DNA from: UBA1740 sp045587025
GTDB lineage: Bacteria > Bacillota > Clostridia > Oscillospirales > CAG-272
DNA: 26,416 bases
Direction: 5' to 3'
NCBI GenBank assembly: GCA_045587025.1
Contig: JAZNBK010000019.1
Location: forward strand, 1 to 26,416
Made by a program: the position numbers and the translations under genes
Notes under the pieces: generated by a model
What the model was told of the DNA's origin: nothing
The model's input: the letters and a program-made list of their open reading frames with translations, nothing else
Databases searched by the model: none
In this document: positions 1-8,609 of the stretch, piece after piece
Position numbering within the stretch: the stretch's first letter is position 1
How the letters are laid out: each line of letters starts with the position of its first letter

Positions 1-59
1 TTTTTGTTTTATTCAGATTAGTAACTACCGATTTTGTCAAAATGAAAGGAGACAAAGCA

Positions 60-2360
60 ATGGATTACAGTTTGAAGGAAGTCGCAGGTAGAATAAGAGA
101 TCTGCGCGAGACGAAGGGATATACTCAGGAGGAGCTGGCAAAGCTCACTGGCGTATCGCTCGAGGAATACAAGATTTTGGAGGAGGGCGAAACCGACTTC
201 AGCTTTACCTTTATCTATAAATGCGCTAAGGCGTGTGGCGTTGAGGTGGTTGACCTTCTTGAAGGAACGAGCACAACTCTTACCTCCTTTGCAATTACAA
301 GAAAGGGAGAGGGTCTGAAAATCGTTAAAAAACACGGCGTTGAGTATAATAACCTTGCCCCTAAATTCAAGGAAAAGCTGGCTGAGCCGTTTTTGGTTAA
401 ATTCCCTTATCTTGAAGAGGAGCAAAACGTACCGCTCGAACTTAATTCGCACAACGGACAGGAATTTGACGTTATCGTTAAAGGATCTCTTAAGGTTCAG
501 GTCGGAAATCATACCGACATCCTTCACGAAGGAGATTCGATTTTCTATAACAGTATTATTCCCCACGGCATGATAGCCGTTTCCGAGGGGGGCTGTGAAT
601 TCCACGCAGTAGTTCTTAATCCGCAGGACGGAACGGTAAGCGAGGAATATCCTGAAGCTCCCATGATTGCGAAAAAGCTTGAAAAAAGCACTGCTAAAAC
701 CGAGACCGTCGCAGACAAATTTGTTGAATCCTCTTATGATGAAAATGGCGTATTTAACGGTATTTCCTTCAAAGACGACGACAAATTCAATTTTGCCTTT
801 GACTGCGTTGACGCTATTGCGGAAAAAAATCCCGACAAATTGGCAATGATGTGGGTTGCGAATGACAAGAGCGACAGGCGCTTCACTTTCAGCGACATGA
901 AAAAGTATTCGGCTAAGACGGCAAACTATTTTGAATCTCTCGGTATCAAAAAGGGTGATACCGTAATGCTGGTTTTAAAAAGGCATTATCAATTTTGGTT
1001 CTGTATGCTCGCGCTTCATAAAATCGGTGCTATCGCAATTCCCGCGACAAACCAGCTTGTAGAACACGATTTTGAATACAGATACAAGGCGGCGAAGGTT
1101 AAAGCCATCGTATGCACTGCCGACGGCGACGTTTCTGCCGAGGCGGAAAAAGCGGCAGCAGCTTTCCCTGGAATGATTAAGATATTGGTCGGCGGTCAAA
1201 AGGACGGCTGGGGGGATTTCAACGTCGAAATGGAACGCTTCAGTACTCACTATAACCGTACCGAAAGCACTCCCTGCGGAAATGATCCTATGCTTATGCT
1301 CTTTACCTCCGGCACAACCGGATACCCCCGTATTGCAACGCATTCTTATAAATATGCTCTCGGTCATTATCCTACGGCTAAGCATTGGCACAACGTTAAT
1401 CCTAACGGACTTCACTTTACAATTTCCGACACCGGATGGGGCAAAGCGCTCTGGGGTAAGCTCTACGGTCAATGGCTCTGCGAGGCGGGCGTATTCACCT
1501 ACGACTTCGACAGATTCCATTCAGAAGACATTCTTCCGATGTTCGCAAAATACAATATAACTACCTTCTGCGCTCCTCCCACTATGTACCGCTTCTTCAT
1601 CAAAGAGGACTTGTCAAAATATGACCTTTCTTCTATTGAATATGCGACAACGGCGGGCGAGGCGTTAAATCCCGAGGTGTTCAACCAATTCAAAAAGGCG
1701 ACGGGACTTACCATCATGGAGGGCTTCGGTCAAACCGAAACCACACTCTCTATTGCAAACTTCGTCGGCTCTACGCCGAAAATCGGCTCTATGGGCAAGC
1801 CGAGCCCGCTTTACGACGTCGCCGTGCTCGATCCTGACGGAAACGAGTGCAAGACGGGAGACGCAGGCGAAATCTGTATTCGTGTTAAGGATAACGCTCC
1901 GTGCGGATTATTCATCGGCTACTATCTTGATGAGGAAAAGACGAAAGAGGTATGGCACGACGGATATTACCATACGGGCGACCAGGCGACAATGGACGAG
2001 GACGGATATCTTTGGTACGTCGGAAGAATTGACGACGTTATCAAGTCCTCCGGCTACCGCATAGGTCCGTTTGAAATCGAGAGCGTTATCATGGAGCTTC
2101 CGTACGTTTTGGAATGCGCTATAACGCCCGTTCCCGACGAAATAAGAGGACAGATAGTCAAAGCGACTATCGTTCTCGTAAAAGGAACGGTCGGCTCAGA
2201 CGCATTGAAAAAGGAAATTCAGGAATACGTCAAGACGCATACCGCTCCTTATAAATACCCGAGAATCGTCGAATTCGTTGACGAGCTTCCGAAAACGATA
2301 AGCGGTAAGATAAGAAGAGTTGAAATTCGCAAGAACGATATGAACAAGGCGCAAAAGTAA
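60..2360 (+). CDS. XRE-type HTH + cupin + acyl-CoA synthetase fusion protein
   Basis: This 766-residue protein has three parts. Residues about 5-65 form an XRE-type helix-turn-helix (YTQEELAKLTGVS at 21-33). Residues about 115-205 form a cupin barrel, with H131 in HNGQEFDVIVKG and H169 in PHGMIA. Residues about 235-766 form a complete acyl-CoA synthetase of the medium-chain/acetyl-CoA synthetase-like group: P-loop TSGTTGYPR near 415, GFGQTETT, TGD at D641, GRIDD at R656, and the C-terminal PKTISGK with the catalytic lysine K750. By family it should activate a carboxylic acid to acyl-AMP and then acyl-CoA; the HTH-cupin half resembles small-molecule-sensing regulators. The substrate is unknown. 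I chose the ATG at 60 because AAAGGAG at 45-51 lies 8 bases before it and would fall inside the coding region if the ATG at 42 were used. A MaoC-like gene follows 24 bases downstream. Upstream sequence is cut off, so no promoter is visible. Confidence 0.9.
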   Translation: MDYSLKEVAGRIRDLRETKGYTQEELAKLTGVSLEEYKILEEGETDFSFTFIYKCAKACGVEVVDLLEGTSTTLTSFAITRKGEGLKIVKKHGVEYNNLAPKFKEKLAEPFLVKFPYLEEEQNVPLELNSHNGQEFDVIVKGSLKVQVGNHTDILHEGDSIFYNSIIPHGMIAVSEGGCEFHAVVLNPQDGTVSEEYPEAPMIAKKLEKSTAKTETVADKFVESSYDENGVFNGISFKDDDKFNFAFDCVDAIAEKNPDKLAMMWVANDKSDRRFTFSDMKKYSAKTANYFESLGIKKGDTVMLVLKRHYQFWFCMLALHKIGAIAIPATNQLVEHDFEYRYKAAKVKAIVCTADGDVSAEAEKAAAAFPGMIKILVGGQKDGWGDFNVEMERFSTHYNRTESTPCGNDPMLMLFTSGTTGYPRIATHSYKYALGHYPTAKHWHNVNPNGLHFTISDTGWGKALWGKLYGQWLCEAGVFTYDFDRFHSEDILPMFAKYNITTFCAPPTMYRFFIKEDLSKYDLSSIEYATTAGEALNPEVFNQFKKATGLTIMEGFGQTETTLSIANFVGSTPKIGSMGKPSPLYDVAVLDPDGNECKTGDAGEICIRVKDNAPCGLFIGYYLDEEKTKEVWHDGYYHTGDQATMDEDGYLWYVGRIDDVIKSSGYRIGPFEIESVIMELPYVLECAITPVPDEIRGQIVKATIVLVKGTVGSDALKKEIQEYVKTHTAPYKYPRIVEFVDELPKTISGKIRRVEIRKNDMNKAQK

Positions 2361-2384
2361 TATCAGGGAAAGAACAAACGACAG

Positions 2385-2819
2385 ATGTATTTTGAAGATA
2401 TTAAGGTAGGCACTAAAATAGAGATAGCGCCGGTAGTCATAAAAAAGGAAAAGATGCTCGAATTCGCAAGAAGCTATGACAACATTCCTCTGCATACAGA
2501 CGAGGAATATGCGAAGAAAACGGTGTTCGGCGGCTTAATCGCGCCCGGAGTTATGTCCTTTATGTCGGTGTGGGAAAAGTTTTTAGAGCTTGGCGTTTTC
2601 GGCGATGAGCTTATTGCGGGAAAATCGACGAAAATCGAATGGATAAAGCCGGTATTTGCAGAGGACGTTTTAACGGGCAGCGCCGTAATTACTCGCTGCG
2701 AGGAGCGAAATTCAAAAAACGGACTCGTAGAGGTGACGGTTTACGCCTATAATCAAGACGGCGTGCTTGTCCTTACCAACGTGACCGAAGCGATAGTAAA
2801 AAAACATCCAAAGACGTAA
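2385..2819 (+). CDS. MaoC-like (hotdog fold) dehydratase/hydratase
   Basis: This 144-residue protein matches a single-hotdog MaoC-like enzyme in length and motifs. The D-x4-H catalytic pair of (R)-specific enoyl-CoA hydratases is visible as YDNIPLHTDEEYA (D32, H37), followed by FGGLIAPGVMS, the usual glycine-rich helix segment, where a proline stands at the position that is often histidine. Such proteins hydrate enoyl-CoA or dehydrate 3-hydroxyacyl-CoA. It starts 24 bases after the acyl-CoA synthetase fusion gene and is very probably co-transcribed with it, so it may act on the same acyl-CoA. The ribosome binding site is weak (AGGGAAAG about 13 bases upstream). A bidirectional hairpin follows. 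Thioesterase-like activity cannot be excluded, since hotdog proteins are diverse. Confidence 0.85.
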   Translation: MYFEDIKVGTKIEIAPVVIKKEKMLEFARSYDNIPLHTDEEYAKKTVFGGLIAPGVMSFMSVWEKFLELGVFGDELIAGKSTKIEWIKPVFAEDVLTGSAVITRCEERNSKNGLVEVTVYAYNQDGVLVLTNVTEAIVKKHPKT

Positions 2820-2864
2820 AGATTTGTTGTCAACGAGTTCGAATCTACGTATAGTTTATAAAAG

Positions 2865-2894
2865 AGGGCGGAGAATATTTTTATTCTCTGCCCT
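2865..2894. terminator. Bidirectional hairpin terminator between convergent genes
   Basis: AGGGC-g-GAGAATA pairs with TATTCTC-t-GCCCT around a loop of four T (12 pairs plus one G-T wobble). It lies between the MaoC gene (plus) and the flippase gene (minus). The plus side continues ATCTTTT and the minus side CTCTTTT, so it can serve both operons. Confidence 0.75.
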
Positions 2895-2914
2895 ATCTTT
2901 TCGGATATTTAATT

Positions 2915-4462
2915 TTATGCGGATAGCTTCAAGTCTGCCCTTCTTTTTTTGGAAATCAATTTTTCGCATAATATAGCTATTGATATATAGACAAGTGAGC
3001 AGATAAGAATTTTGAGGCAAAGCGATACCGCGTTGTCGGGGAGCGAAATTCTTCTGCATATATAAGAGCTTAAAAGCGCATTTAAAAGGGGCAAAATTAT
3101 AGATGAAAAAATATCAAATTTGATAGATATAGCGTTTATCATTCCGGTAAAGCTCAAAGAAAAATTGAAAACTTCCGCTATTATAATTACCGCCACGTAT
3201 CCAACTGCGCCCACCTTGGGTAGTATAAGCAAAACGAGCACAATGCTTAATATCGAGTCTGATATATTGACTATCATAGAATAAACCTGCTTGCCCATTC
3301 CCTTTAAAATCGCGTCGGTTATATGGTCAAGATACATAATTGGAATTATCGGAGCAAGCAGTCCTATATAAACGCCTGCCTCTGAGGAATTATATATGAC
3401 CTCTCCAAGCGGTCTTGCAAAGGTAGCCATAACGCAGGCGCAGCCGATAGAAAAAAGGAGCGTATAGTGCATTGCATTTTCCGTCATTTTTGAAATTTCC
3501 GACACGTCCTTTTGGTCGTTTTTTTCGGCATATTCGGGGATAAGAAGCCCTGCAAATGCGGAAAGCGCAGCCATTGGATATAAAACGATAGGGATAGCCA
3601 TACTGTGCAGCCGACCGTAAGAGGCGAGCGCTGACGCCTTGGATGCGCCACTCTGCGAAAGCGCCTTTGGAATTAAAATATGCTCTACTGTTACTAAAGC
3701 GGAGCGCGCGTATGCGCTCAAGGCGACGGGAATTGAAATTCCGAGCATTGAAGCGACGGGGAGATTCCTTTTGGCTTGTGGCTTGCTTTTATCCTGTCGC
3801 TCGTTATTAAAATGCTTGCGACGGTCTATTAAATACTCTGTAAATAAAAAGAAAAACGAGAAAAACTCGGCAACTGCGCCGCCACCCACAAGGGCCATAC
3901 AGGAATATGTAATTCCCTTTGGCAAAAGCAGGGAAAGCGCGTATGACGTTACAGATATTTTAACCGCCTGCTCGAAAAGCTGAGAGCAGGCATTTTTTGA
4001 AACCCGTCTGACTGCCGTGAAATATCCGTTAAAGGTCGACGACAACGAAATCGGCACCAAGCTGACCGACAGCAGGCGCAGAGAGGGTATCGTTCTTATA
4101 TCCGACAAAAGCACCCTGCCTATAAAATCCGCGCCGAAATAGAGCGAAAGCGAGGCAAGAGAGCCGAAAAACAATGAATAAAATACACAGGCAAGGAGCG
4201 CATTTTTTGCGCCCTTTTTATCGTTTCTTCCCAACGCTTCCGCTATAAGACGAGTCGACGCAAGGTTGACTCCCGACGTCGCAAGCGTAACCGCGAAGCC
4301 GTATATGCTTAAGGTGAGCGTAAAAAGACCTATTCCCTCCGCGCCAACCCTCTCGGTGATATACGCGTTGAAGGAGACGGCGACGGTACGCATTATTATA
4401 GCTGAAAAGGTCAAGGTCAGTCCGTTTGAAATAAATTTTGCAAGAGTTTTGTTTCTGCTCAT
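2915..4462 (-). CDS. SpoVB-like polysaccharide/lipid-linked flippase (MOP superfamily)
   Basis: This 515-residue, highly hydrophobic protein has the length and layout of the SpoVB/MurJ-type oligosaccharide flippases, with about 14 membrane segments. The N-terminus (FISNGLTLTFSAIIMRTVAV, then an ERVGAEGIGLFTLTLSIYGF-type loop and ASTRLIAEALGR) is typical of stage V sporulation protein B. Members move lipid-linked sugar or peptidoglycan precursors across the cytoplasmic membrane; SpoVB itself is needed for spore cortex formation. The tail is basic (KKRRADLKLSA). It lies 45 bases downstream of the DUF4830 gene on the same strand, so the two are probably one transcript. The ribosome binding site is poor. 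I cannot tell a true sporulation SpoVB from a housekeeping paralogue by sequence alone, so no symbol is given. Confidence 0.85.
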   Translation of the reverse strand: MSRNKTLAKFISNGLTLTFSAIIMRTVAVSFNAYITERVGAEGIGLFTLTLSIYGFAVTLATSGVNLASTRLIAEALGRNDKKGAKNALLACVFYSLFFGSLASLSLYFGADFIGRVLLSDIRTIPSLRLLSVSLVPISLSSTFNGYFTAVRRVSKNACSQLFEQAVKISVTSYALSLLLPKGITYSCMALVGGGAVAEFFSFFFLFTEYLIDRRKHFNNERQDKSKPQAKRNLPVASMLGISIPVALSAYARSALVTVEHILIPKALSQSGASKASALASYGRLHSMAIPIVLYPMAALSAFAGLLIPEYAEKNDQKDVSEISKMTENAMHYTLLFSIGCACVMATFARPLGEVIYNSSEAGVYIGLLAPIIPIMYLDHITDAILKGMGKQVYSMIVNISDSILSIVLVLLILPKVGAVGYVAVIIIAEVFNFSLSFTGMINAISIKFDIFSSIILPLLNALLSSYICRRISLPDNAVSLCLKILICSLVYISIAILCEKLISKKRRADLKLSA

Positions 4463-4507
4463 ATCATACCGCCGTTTTTATTCTGCTCTCCGCTATAAAG
4501 TATAGTA

Positions 4508-4984
4508 TTACTTCTTCAAGCCGTGCACGAAGCCATCCGGCGCGGCTGAACAAATGTCTGCCGATATTACTCTGTTTTTATAGACGATTATGTTCGCATA
4601 GACCTTGCCCTCATAGCCGTCGTAATTGGTAATTTCGTAAGTATAGCGCGTTACCTTTTTCTTTTTATATTTTGAGATATCGAGCCCTTGTGATTTTTGA
4701 ATTTCGTTATATCCGAGCATAACTCTGTCAAAATTTTCGGGGAGCGTGAAGCTCTGCTCCGAAATGGGCGCGCCGCTCACCTGCCAGCCGAAGCGTGACA
4801 AAAATGCTACCCTGTCGTCCTCGGTCTTTATTCCCGAATAATTCGCAGCCTCGGTGTACGCCTCTCCGCTTACGTTGACGCTCACCGGCTCTACCAGCGC
4901 AAACAAGGTGATAAGCACTACGAGCGAAAGCGCAATCGCTCCAAAAAATTTTATGGTACTCGCTCTTACAGAATATATAAACAT
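4508..4984 (-). CDS. DUF4830 domain protein, membrane-anchored
   Basis: This 158-residue protein has one N-terminal hydrophobic segment (about residues 10-32, ending LVEPVSVNVSG) and a soluble domain that I recognise as DUF4830: RVAFLSRFGWQVS, then FDRVMLGYNEIQKSQGLDIS, KKKVTRYTYEITNY and a C-terminal GFVHGLKK. The soluble part should lie outside the membrane. The family is found in Firmicutes and its function is unknown. I placed the start at 4984 because GGGAGGAT sits 6-8 bases upstream; the 11 codons further upstream would contain that ribosome binding site. It precedes the SpoVB-like gene by 45 bases and is divergent from the GntR operon. Confidence 0.85.
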   Translation of the reverse strand: MFIYSVRASTIKFFGAIALSLVVLITLFALVEPVSVNVSGEAYTEAANYSGIKTEDDRVAFLSRFGWQVSGAPISEQSFTLPENFDRVMLGYNEIQKSQGLDISKYKKKKVTRYTYEITNYDGYEGKVYANIIVYKNRVISADICSAAPDGFVHGLKK

Positions 4985-5085
4985 AATATCCTCCCGATCG
5001 TGTGATTTGTATTTCAATAATATGCGAAGTGATGAGGAAATATGTTTTTATAGACGGTACGGCTTGAAAATTTTTAAAAAAACAC

Positions 5086-5114
5086 TTGACAGGGGAAAAA
5101 TAATATGCTAAACT
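5086..5114 (+). promoter_or_regulatory. Sigma-A promoter of the GntR-ABC operon
   Basis: TTGACA at 5086-5091, a 17-base spacer and TAAACT at 5109-5114 with an extended -10 (TGC at 5106-5108). The start ATG of the regulator is 51 bases downstream. Confidence 0.8.
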
Positions 5115-5143
5115 GTATTACACACAATAGTACAACTAATACA
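5114..5143. promoter_or_regulatory. Palindromic operator, probable GntR/YtrA-type binding site
   Basis: TGTATTA at 5114-5120 and its exact inverse TAATACA at 5137-5143 are separated by 16 bases. A third, near-identical half-site, TAGTACA, lies at 5128-5134. The array begins at the last base of the -10 element and covers the expected transcription start, the right place for autorepression by the GntR regulator encoded next. That this protein binds here is inference. Confidence 0.6.
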
Positions 5144-5164
5144 CAACTGAAGAATGGAGGATCA

Positions 5165-5545
5165 ATGAGCTTAATAAATATTGATTTAAGAAGCAGAACG
5201 CCTATTTTCGAGCAGATAATAGCTTCTGTCGAGGAGCTCGTATTAAAAGGTCTTTTGCAGCCAAACGAACAATTACCTTCCGTAAGAAGCTTGGCAAGCG
5301 AGCTTGGAATAAATCCAAACACGATACAAAAGGCGTATGCTGAGCTTGAGGGACGCGGCGTTATCTATTCCCTGAATACAAGGGGAAGCTTTGTTTCTGG
5401 CGAAATCGGCGCGCTTCAGCGAAGAAGCAAGGAAGAAATGATTGCCAAATTAGAAAATGAATTTCAAGAAGCAAAAAAGAAAAATATCTCAAAAAGCGAA
5501 ATAGAAATGCTTTTGAGAGAAATATGGGGGGATTCAGATGATTGA
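5165..5545 (+). CDS. GntR family transcriptional regulator, YtrA subfamily
   Basis: This 126-residue protein has a GntR winged helix-turn-helix over about residues 10-75 (IFEQIIASVEELVLKGLL, LPSVRSLASELGINPNTIQK, AYAELEGRGVIYSLNTRGSF) and a short C-terminal helical tail without a ligand-binding domain. That is the YtrA layout; YtrA-type repressors control neighbouring ABC transporters, often in response to cell-envelope antibiotics. The ATG at 5165 is preceded by TGGAGG at 5155-5160; an upstream in-frame start at 5105 would lie inside the promoter. Its stop overlaps the start of the ATPase gene by 8 bases, so the two are translationally coupled. The palindrome at 5114-5143 is its likely operator. 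Confidence 0.92.
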   Translation: MSLINIDLRSRTPIFEQIIASVEELVLKGLLQPNEQLPSVRSLASELGINPNTIQKAYAELEGRGVIYSLNTRGSFVSGEIGALQRRSKEEMIAKLENEFQEAKKKNISKSEIEMLLREIWGDSDD

Positions 5546-6437
5546 AATATTAAACGTCAGTAAATATTATGATAAATACCTATCGCTCGACTCGGTATGC
5601 GCAAATATAGATAGGGGCTCTATTTTTGGGCTCGTCGGAAGCAACGGAAGCGGCAAAAGCACGCTTTTACGCATCATGAGTGGCATTTTTAAGGCAGACG
5701 GCGGTTCTGTCCTTTATGACGGAGAGAATGTATTCGAAAACCAAAATGTAAAGAAAAGTATACTGTATCTTTCCGACGAGCAATACTTTTTCCCGAATGC
5801 TACTCTAAATGACATGAAAAATCTTTACAAAGCGCTTTATGAAAGCTTTCAAGAAGAAAAATACAAAAAGCTTTGTAATCTTTTCGCATTAAATCCCGCT
5901 CGCCGATTGAGCACATTCTCTAAGGGGATGCAAAAGCAGGCGGTTTTTCTGCTCGCGCTTTCCTGTAATCCCGACTATCTGCTTTGCGACGAAACCTTCG
6001 ACGGTCTTGACCCGGTTATGCGTAATCTTGTAAAAAGGATTATCGCAGACGAGGCGGCAGAAAGAGGAATGACTACAATTATCGCCTCCCACAATCTGCG
6101 CGAGCTTGAGGACATTTGCGACCATATTGCCCTTATACACAAAAGCCGTATAGTTTTTGTAAGTGATATTGACAAAATGAAGGAAAACATACATACCGTA
6201 CAGGCAGTGTTCTCGGATAATTTCAATCCTGAGTGTCTTTCCGACTTCAAATTTACGGGATACCGTCGCCGAGGCAGTATGGTTTCTATTGTATGCCGCG
6301 GAAGCGAAGAAAAAATCAGAACGGCTATTGAAGCCCTTAATCCTGAATTTTACGAGCTTATTCCGCTTACACTCGAAGAAATATTTATAAGTGAAATGGA
6401 GGAGAGAGGATATGACTTTTCAAAGTTTGATATCTAA
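5538..6437 (+). CDS. ABC transporter ATP-binding protein (YtrB-like)
   Basis: This 299-residue nucleotide-binding subunit has Walker A GSNGSGKST (residues 34-42), a divergent signature TFSKGMQKQ (126-134) in place of LSGGQ, Walker B YLLCDE with DGLDP as D-loop, and an ASHN switch histidine. The divergent signature is typical of the ATPases paired with GntR/YtrA regulators and ABC-2-type permeases. It ends with a C-terminal extension of about 80 residues. It overlaps the regulator gene by 8 bases and the permease gene by 26 bases, a tight three-gene operon. By family, export or envelope sensing is more likely than import. The substrate is not predictable from the sequence. Confidence 0.92.
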   Translation: MIEILNVSKYYDKYLSLDSVCANIDRGSIFGLVGSNGSGKSTLLRIMSGIFKADGGSVLYDGENVFENQNVKKSILYLSDEQYFFPNATLNDMKNLYKALYESFQEEKYKKLCNLFALNPARRLSTFSKGMQKQAVFLLALSCNPDYLLCDETFDGLDPVMRNLVKRIIADEAAERGMTTIIASHNLRELEDICDHIALIHKSRIVFVSDIDKMKENIHTVQAVFSDNFNPECLSDFKFTGYRRRGSMVSIVCRGSEEKIRTAIEALNPEFYELIPLTLEEIFISEMEERGYDFSKFDI

Positions 6438-8406
6438 GTTTTATTCATCTAAGTATTACGCTAATATTATGCGCCGTAACTGGTCTCACTCATTTATTTT
6501 CTTTATAATACTGTTTCTTTTCATGCCCGTCGCTATGCTTTTAAACATAAACAACGCGCTTAGCAACACCTATTGGGAATATGAAAGAAAAATATTGGAC
6601 ATTGCGGAAATAACCTCAAGCAGTTTTTTGATACTTTGGGTTTTACTCTCGGTTGCTTTTGCAGTTTTCAGCGGCATAAGCTTTATGAGTTTTCTGTCCG
6701 ACAGAAAAAAGGCGTATCTCTTTCACAGCTTCCCCGTTAAGAGAAGCGCTCATTTCGTTTGCCACATTTTGGCGTGCTTTTCTAACTTCTTAATTTCGTT
6801 TATACTTAACGTTTTAATTACTCTTTTCATTATTCTGATAAAAGGAGTTGCTCTTGAGATTGTTCTGCGCTCATTTTTGGGCTCGGTATGCATAGTATTA
6901 ATTTACTATATTCTTGCGCTATCGCTTACCGTGCTTGCCTCTGTCCTGACGGGACAAAAAAGCTCTGCATTTGCCTTGCTGCTCGCCTTCGGCTTTTTGC
7001 CGTTAGGGCTGTACGCTTCCTTCGTGCTGTTTATTACCTTCCACAGCAAATACATCAATGTTGAATACTATTTAAGCGGAGAAATACTAAAAAATCTTTC
7101 CGCTGTTGTCAGAGCTTTTTTCCTCGCGGTGAACGAGTTCCGCTACACTGCGCTTGAGGGAATCATAACCGTTTTGGTTTCGATAGGTCTTTTAGTAGCC
7201 GCCTACTTCATATATAAAAACAGGAAGGTAGAGGGCGCGGGAACGCCTATTATTCACCGCAGATTTGGTGAAGTTCTTAAATATTTGGTTCTCTTCCCTC
7301 TCACCTTTTTCATTGGCTGGCTATTCTTTATGATAGGTGCGAAAATATATTTCTGGCTCTATTTCGGCTTTGTTTTCGGCGCATTTCTCGTGCTTATATT
7401 CTTCAATTTGTTTTTATACCGCAATTCAAGAAAGATGTTCTTCGGTCTTAAGGGATTTTTAATATTCCTTGCCGTATTTCTAATCGCTTTCGGCTTATGC
7501 TATCTGAATACAGGCGACAACATCCCAAGTGAAAGCAGGACTACCTCTATCGAAGTGAAGATAGACAGGGTGGGCTACATCTTCAAAGACGAGGAGAATA
7601 TCCGGCTTATTACCGAGCAAGCGCAAAAAATGCTCGATGAAGCAGAAGCGGGCGACTATGTTTCGGGGTACATCGACATATTGTTCAAAAACAGATTTTT
7701 AATTCCAAACGCAAAGAGTATTCCTACATTTTCAAGAGTTGAGTATCGTAACCTTATGTTTACATTACTGCACAGTAAAGAATATTTGGACGCCCACGAA
7801 AAAAAGGTGTCTGAGCTGCTAAGCAATGGGAACAGAAGCGTTTACATCTATCTGTCTTCGTTCGACTATTACAAAACGAAGCAGCATGAAATAAGAGTAA
7901 CCCAGAGAGAGCTGATTAACGCCTATCTCTTAGACCTTCGTAATCCGAACCGATATGACGGACAGTTTATTGCGTCGGTATATTTGGACGGTATATCCTT
8001 TGACTTATATACGAGCGATGAAAACGTCCTGGATCTCACCTTTGAGGATTCTAAAGGTAAAACGATTGCCGACCTCGTTGATGAAATCAAAAGCTCCTTG
8101 AAGGAAAGGAGTATCACGGTCACGGTAATGGATACTAAAAGCGGAGTTGGTAAAGAATATACGGGCGAAGAAGCGTCTGAAATCTGCCTATCCTGCGTTT
8201 CCTTCGATAGCTTTAACGACTACGTAGACGAGCATCCGAATTTTTCAGAGGAATATCAGGTACACGTAATTTTACATGAAGACGTATATGAGGAGGGCGA
8301 GGAAATAGATGGAATCTATTATAAGCAATCCTATACCACTCGCTTTATAAGAGGAAAAATTCCGCAGTTTGTCATATCTGATTTTAACGAAACGGCTATA
8401 AATTAA
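6412..8406 (+). CDS. Large ABC transporter permease with C-terminal soluble domain
   Basis: This 664-residue protein is the membrane partner of the preceding ATPase. The first two thirds hold hydrophobic segments typical of ABC-2-type permeases (for example FIFFIILFLFMPVAMLL and FLIFLAVFLIAFGLCYL, the last near residue 365). From about residue 370 to the end it is soluble and rich in charged residues, with EDVYEEGEEIDGIYY close to the C-terminus. I recall a similar C-terminal region as DUF6449 in YtrC-like proteins, but did not verify this. I placed the start at 6412 because GGAGGAGAGGAT lies directly upstream; the in-frame ATG at 6391 precedes that site. It overlaps the ATPase gene by 26 bases. 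The intact gene ends the operon; no strong terminator follows. Confidence 0.85.
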   Translation: MTFQSLISKFYSSKYYANIMRRNWSHSFIFFIILFLFMPVAMLLNINNALSNTYWEYERKILDIAEITSSSFLILWVLLSVAFAVFSGISFMSFLSDRKKAYLFHSFPVKRSAHFVCHILACFSNFLISFILNVLITLFIILIKGVALEIVLRSFLGSVCIVLIYYILALSLTVLASVLTGQKSSAFALLLAFGFLPLGLYASFVLFITFHSKYINVEYYLSGEILKNLSAVVRAFFLAVNEFRYTALEGIITVLVSIGLLVAAYFIYKNRKVEGAGTPIIHRRFGEVLKYLVLFPLTFFIGWLFFMIGAKIYFWLYFGFVFGAFLVLIFFNLFLYRNSRKMFFGLKGFLIFLAVFLIAFGLCYLNTGDNIPSESRTTSIEVKIDRVGYIFKDEENIRLITEQAQKMLDEAEAGDYVSGYIDILFKNRFLIPNAKSIPTFSRVEYRNLMFTLLHSKEYLDAHEKKVSELLSNGNRSVYIYLSSFDYYKTKQHEIRVTQRELINAYLLDLRNPNRYDGQFIASVYLDGISFDLYTSDENVLDLTFEDSKGKTIADLVDEIKSSLKERSITVTVMDTKSGVGKEYTGEEASEICLSCVSFDSFNDYVDEHPNFSEEYQVHVILHEDVYEEGEEIDGIYYKQSYTTRFIRGKIPQFVISDFNETAIN

Positions 8407-8434
8407 ATTTTTGTTTCATTCAAATAATTTGAGA

Positions 8435-8460
8435 ACACTTTTTGTGGCATAGCATAGTAT
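8435..8460 (+). promoter_or_regulatory. Possible sigma-K-like promoter of the small Cys-rich gene
   Basis: AC at 8435-8436, a 16-base spacer and CATAGTAT at 8453-8460 fit the AC-N16-CATANNNT pattern of mother-cell sigma-K promoters. The motif is short and could be chance. A sigma-A reading (TTGAGA at 8429) lacks a -10 at good spacing. The gene start is 45 bases downstream. Confidence 0.3.
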
Positions 8461-8504
8461 GATAGCGTAGGGCAAAAGCCCTCAAAATCATGGAGGTTTA
8501 CATT

Positions 8505-8600
8505 ATGAACAACAACTGTCTTTGCCATCTTTTTGATGATAACTGCACCTGGATCATCATTATAGCACTTATCGTGCTTTTCTGTTGCTGCTGCGGCTAA
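8505..8600 (+). CDS. Tiny cysteine-rich membrane peptide (HCB protein 13-like)
   Basis: This 31-codon gene begins MNNNCLCHLFDDNCTW, continues with a hydrophobic run of isoleucine, leucine and valine, and ends FCCCCG. It contains seven cysteines. GGAGG at 8492-8496 lies 8 bases before the ATG, and a strong terminator begins 10 bases after the stop, so it looks like a complete one-gene transcript. I recognise it from memory as resembling clostridial peptides annotated 'chorion class high-cysteine HCB protein 13': an N-terminal CLC, a short acidic stretch, one membrane segment and a C-terminal Cys cluster. The function is unknown; metal binding, disulphide cross-linking in the spore envelope, or a membrane role are all possible. 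Confidence 0.75.
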   Translation: MNNNCLCHLFDDNCTWIIIIALIVLFCCCCG

Positions 8601-8609
8601 ATAGCTCTC

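Noticed and set aside
975..1520. Minus-strand open frame (181 codons) inside the acyl-CoA synthetase
   Set aside because: It lies opposite conserved catalytic motifs, and no domain is recognisable in its translation.
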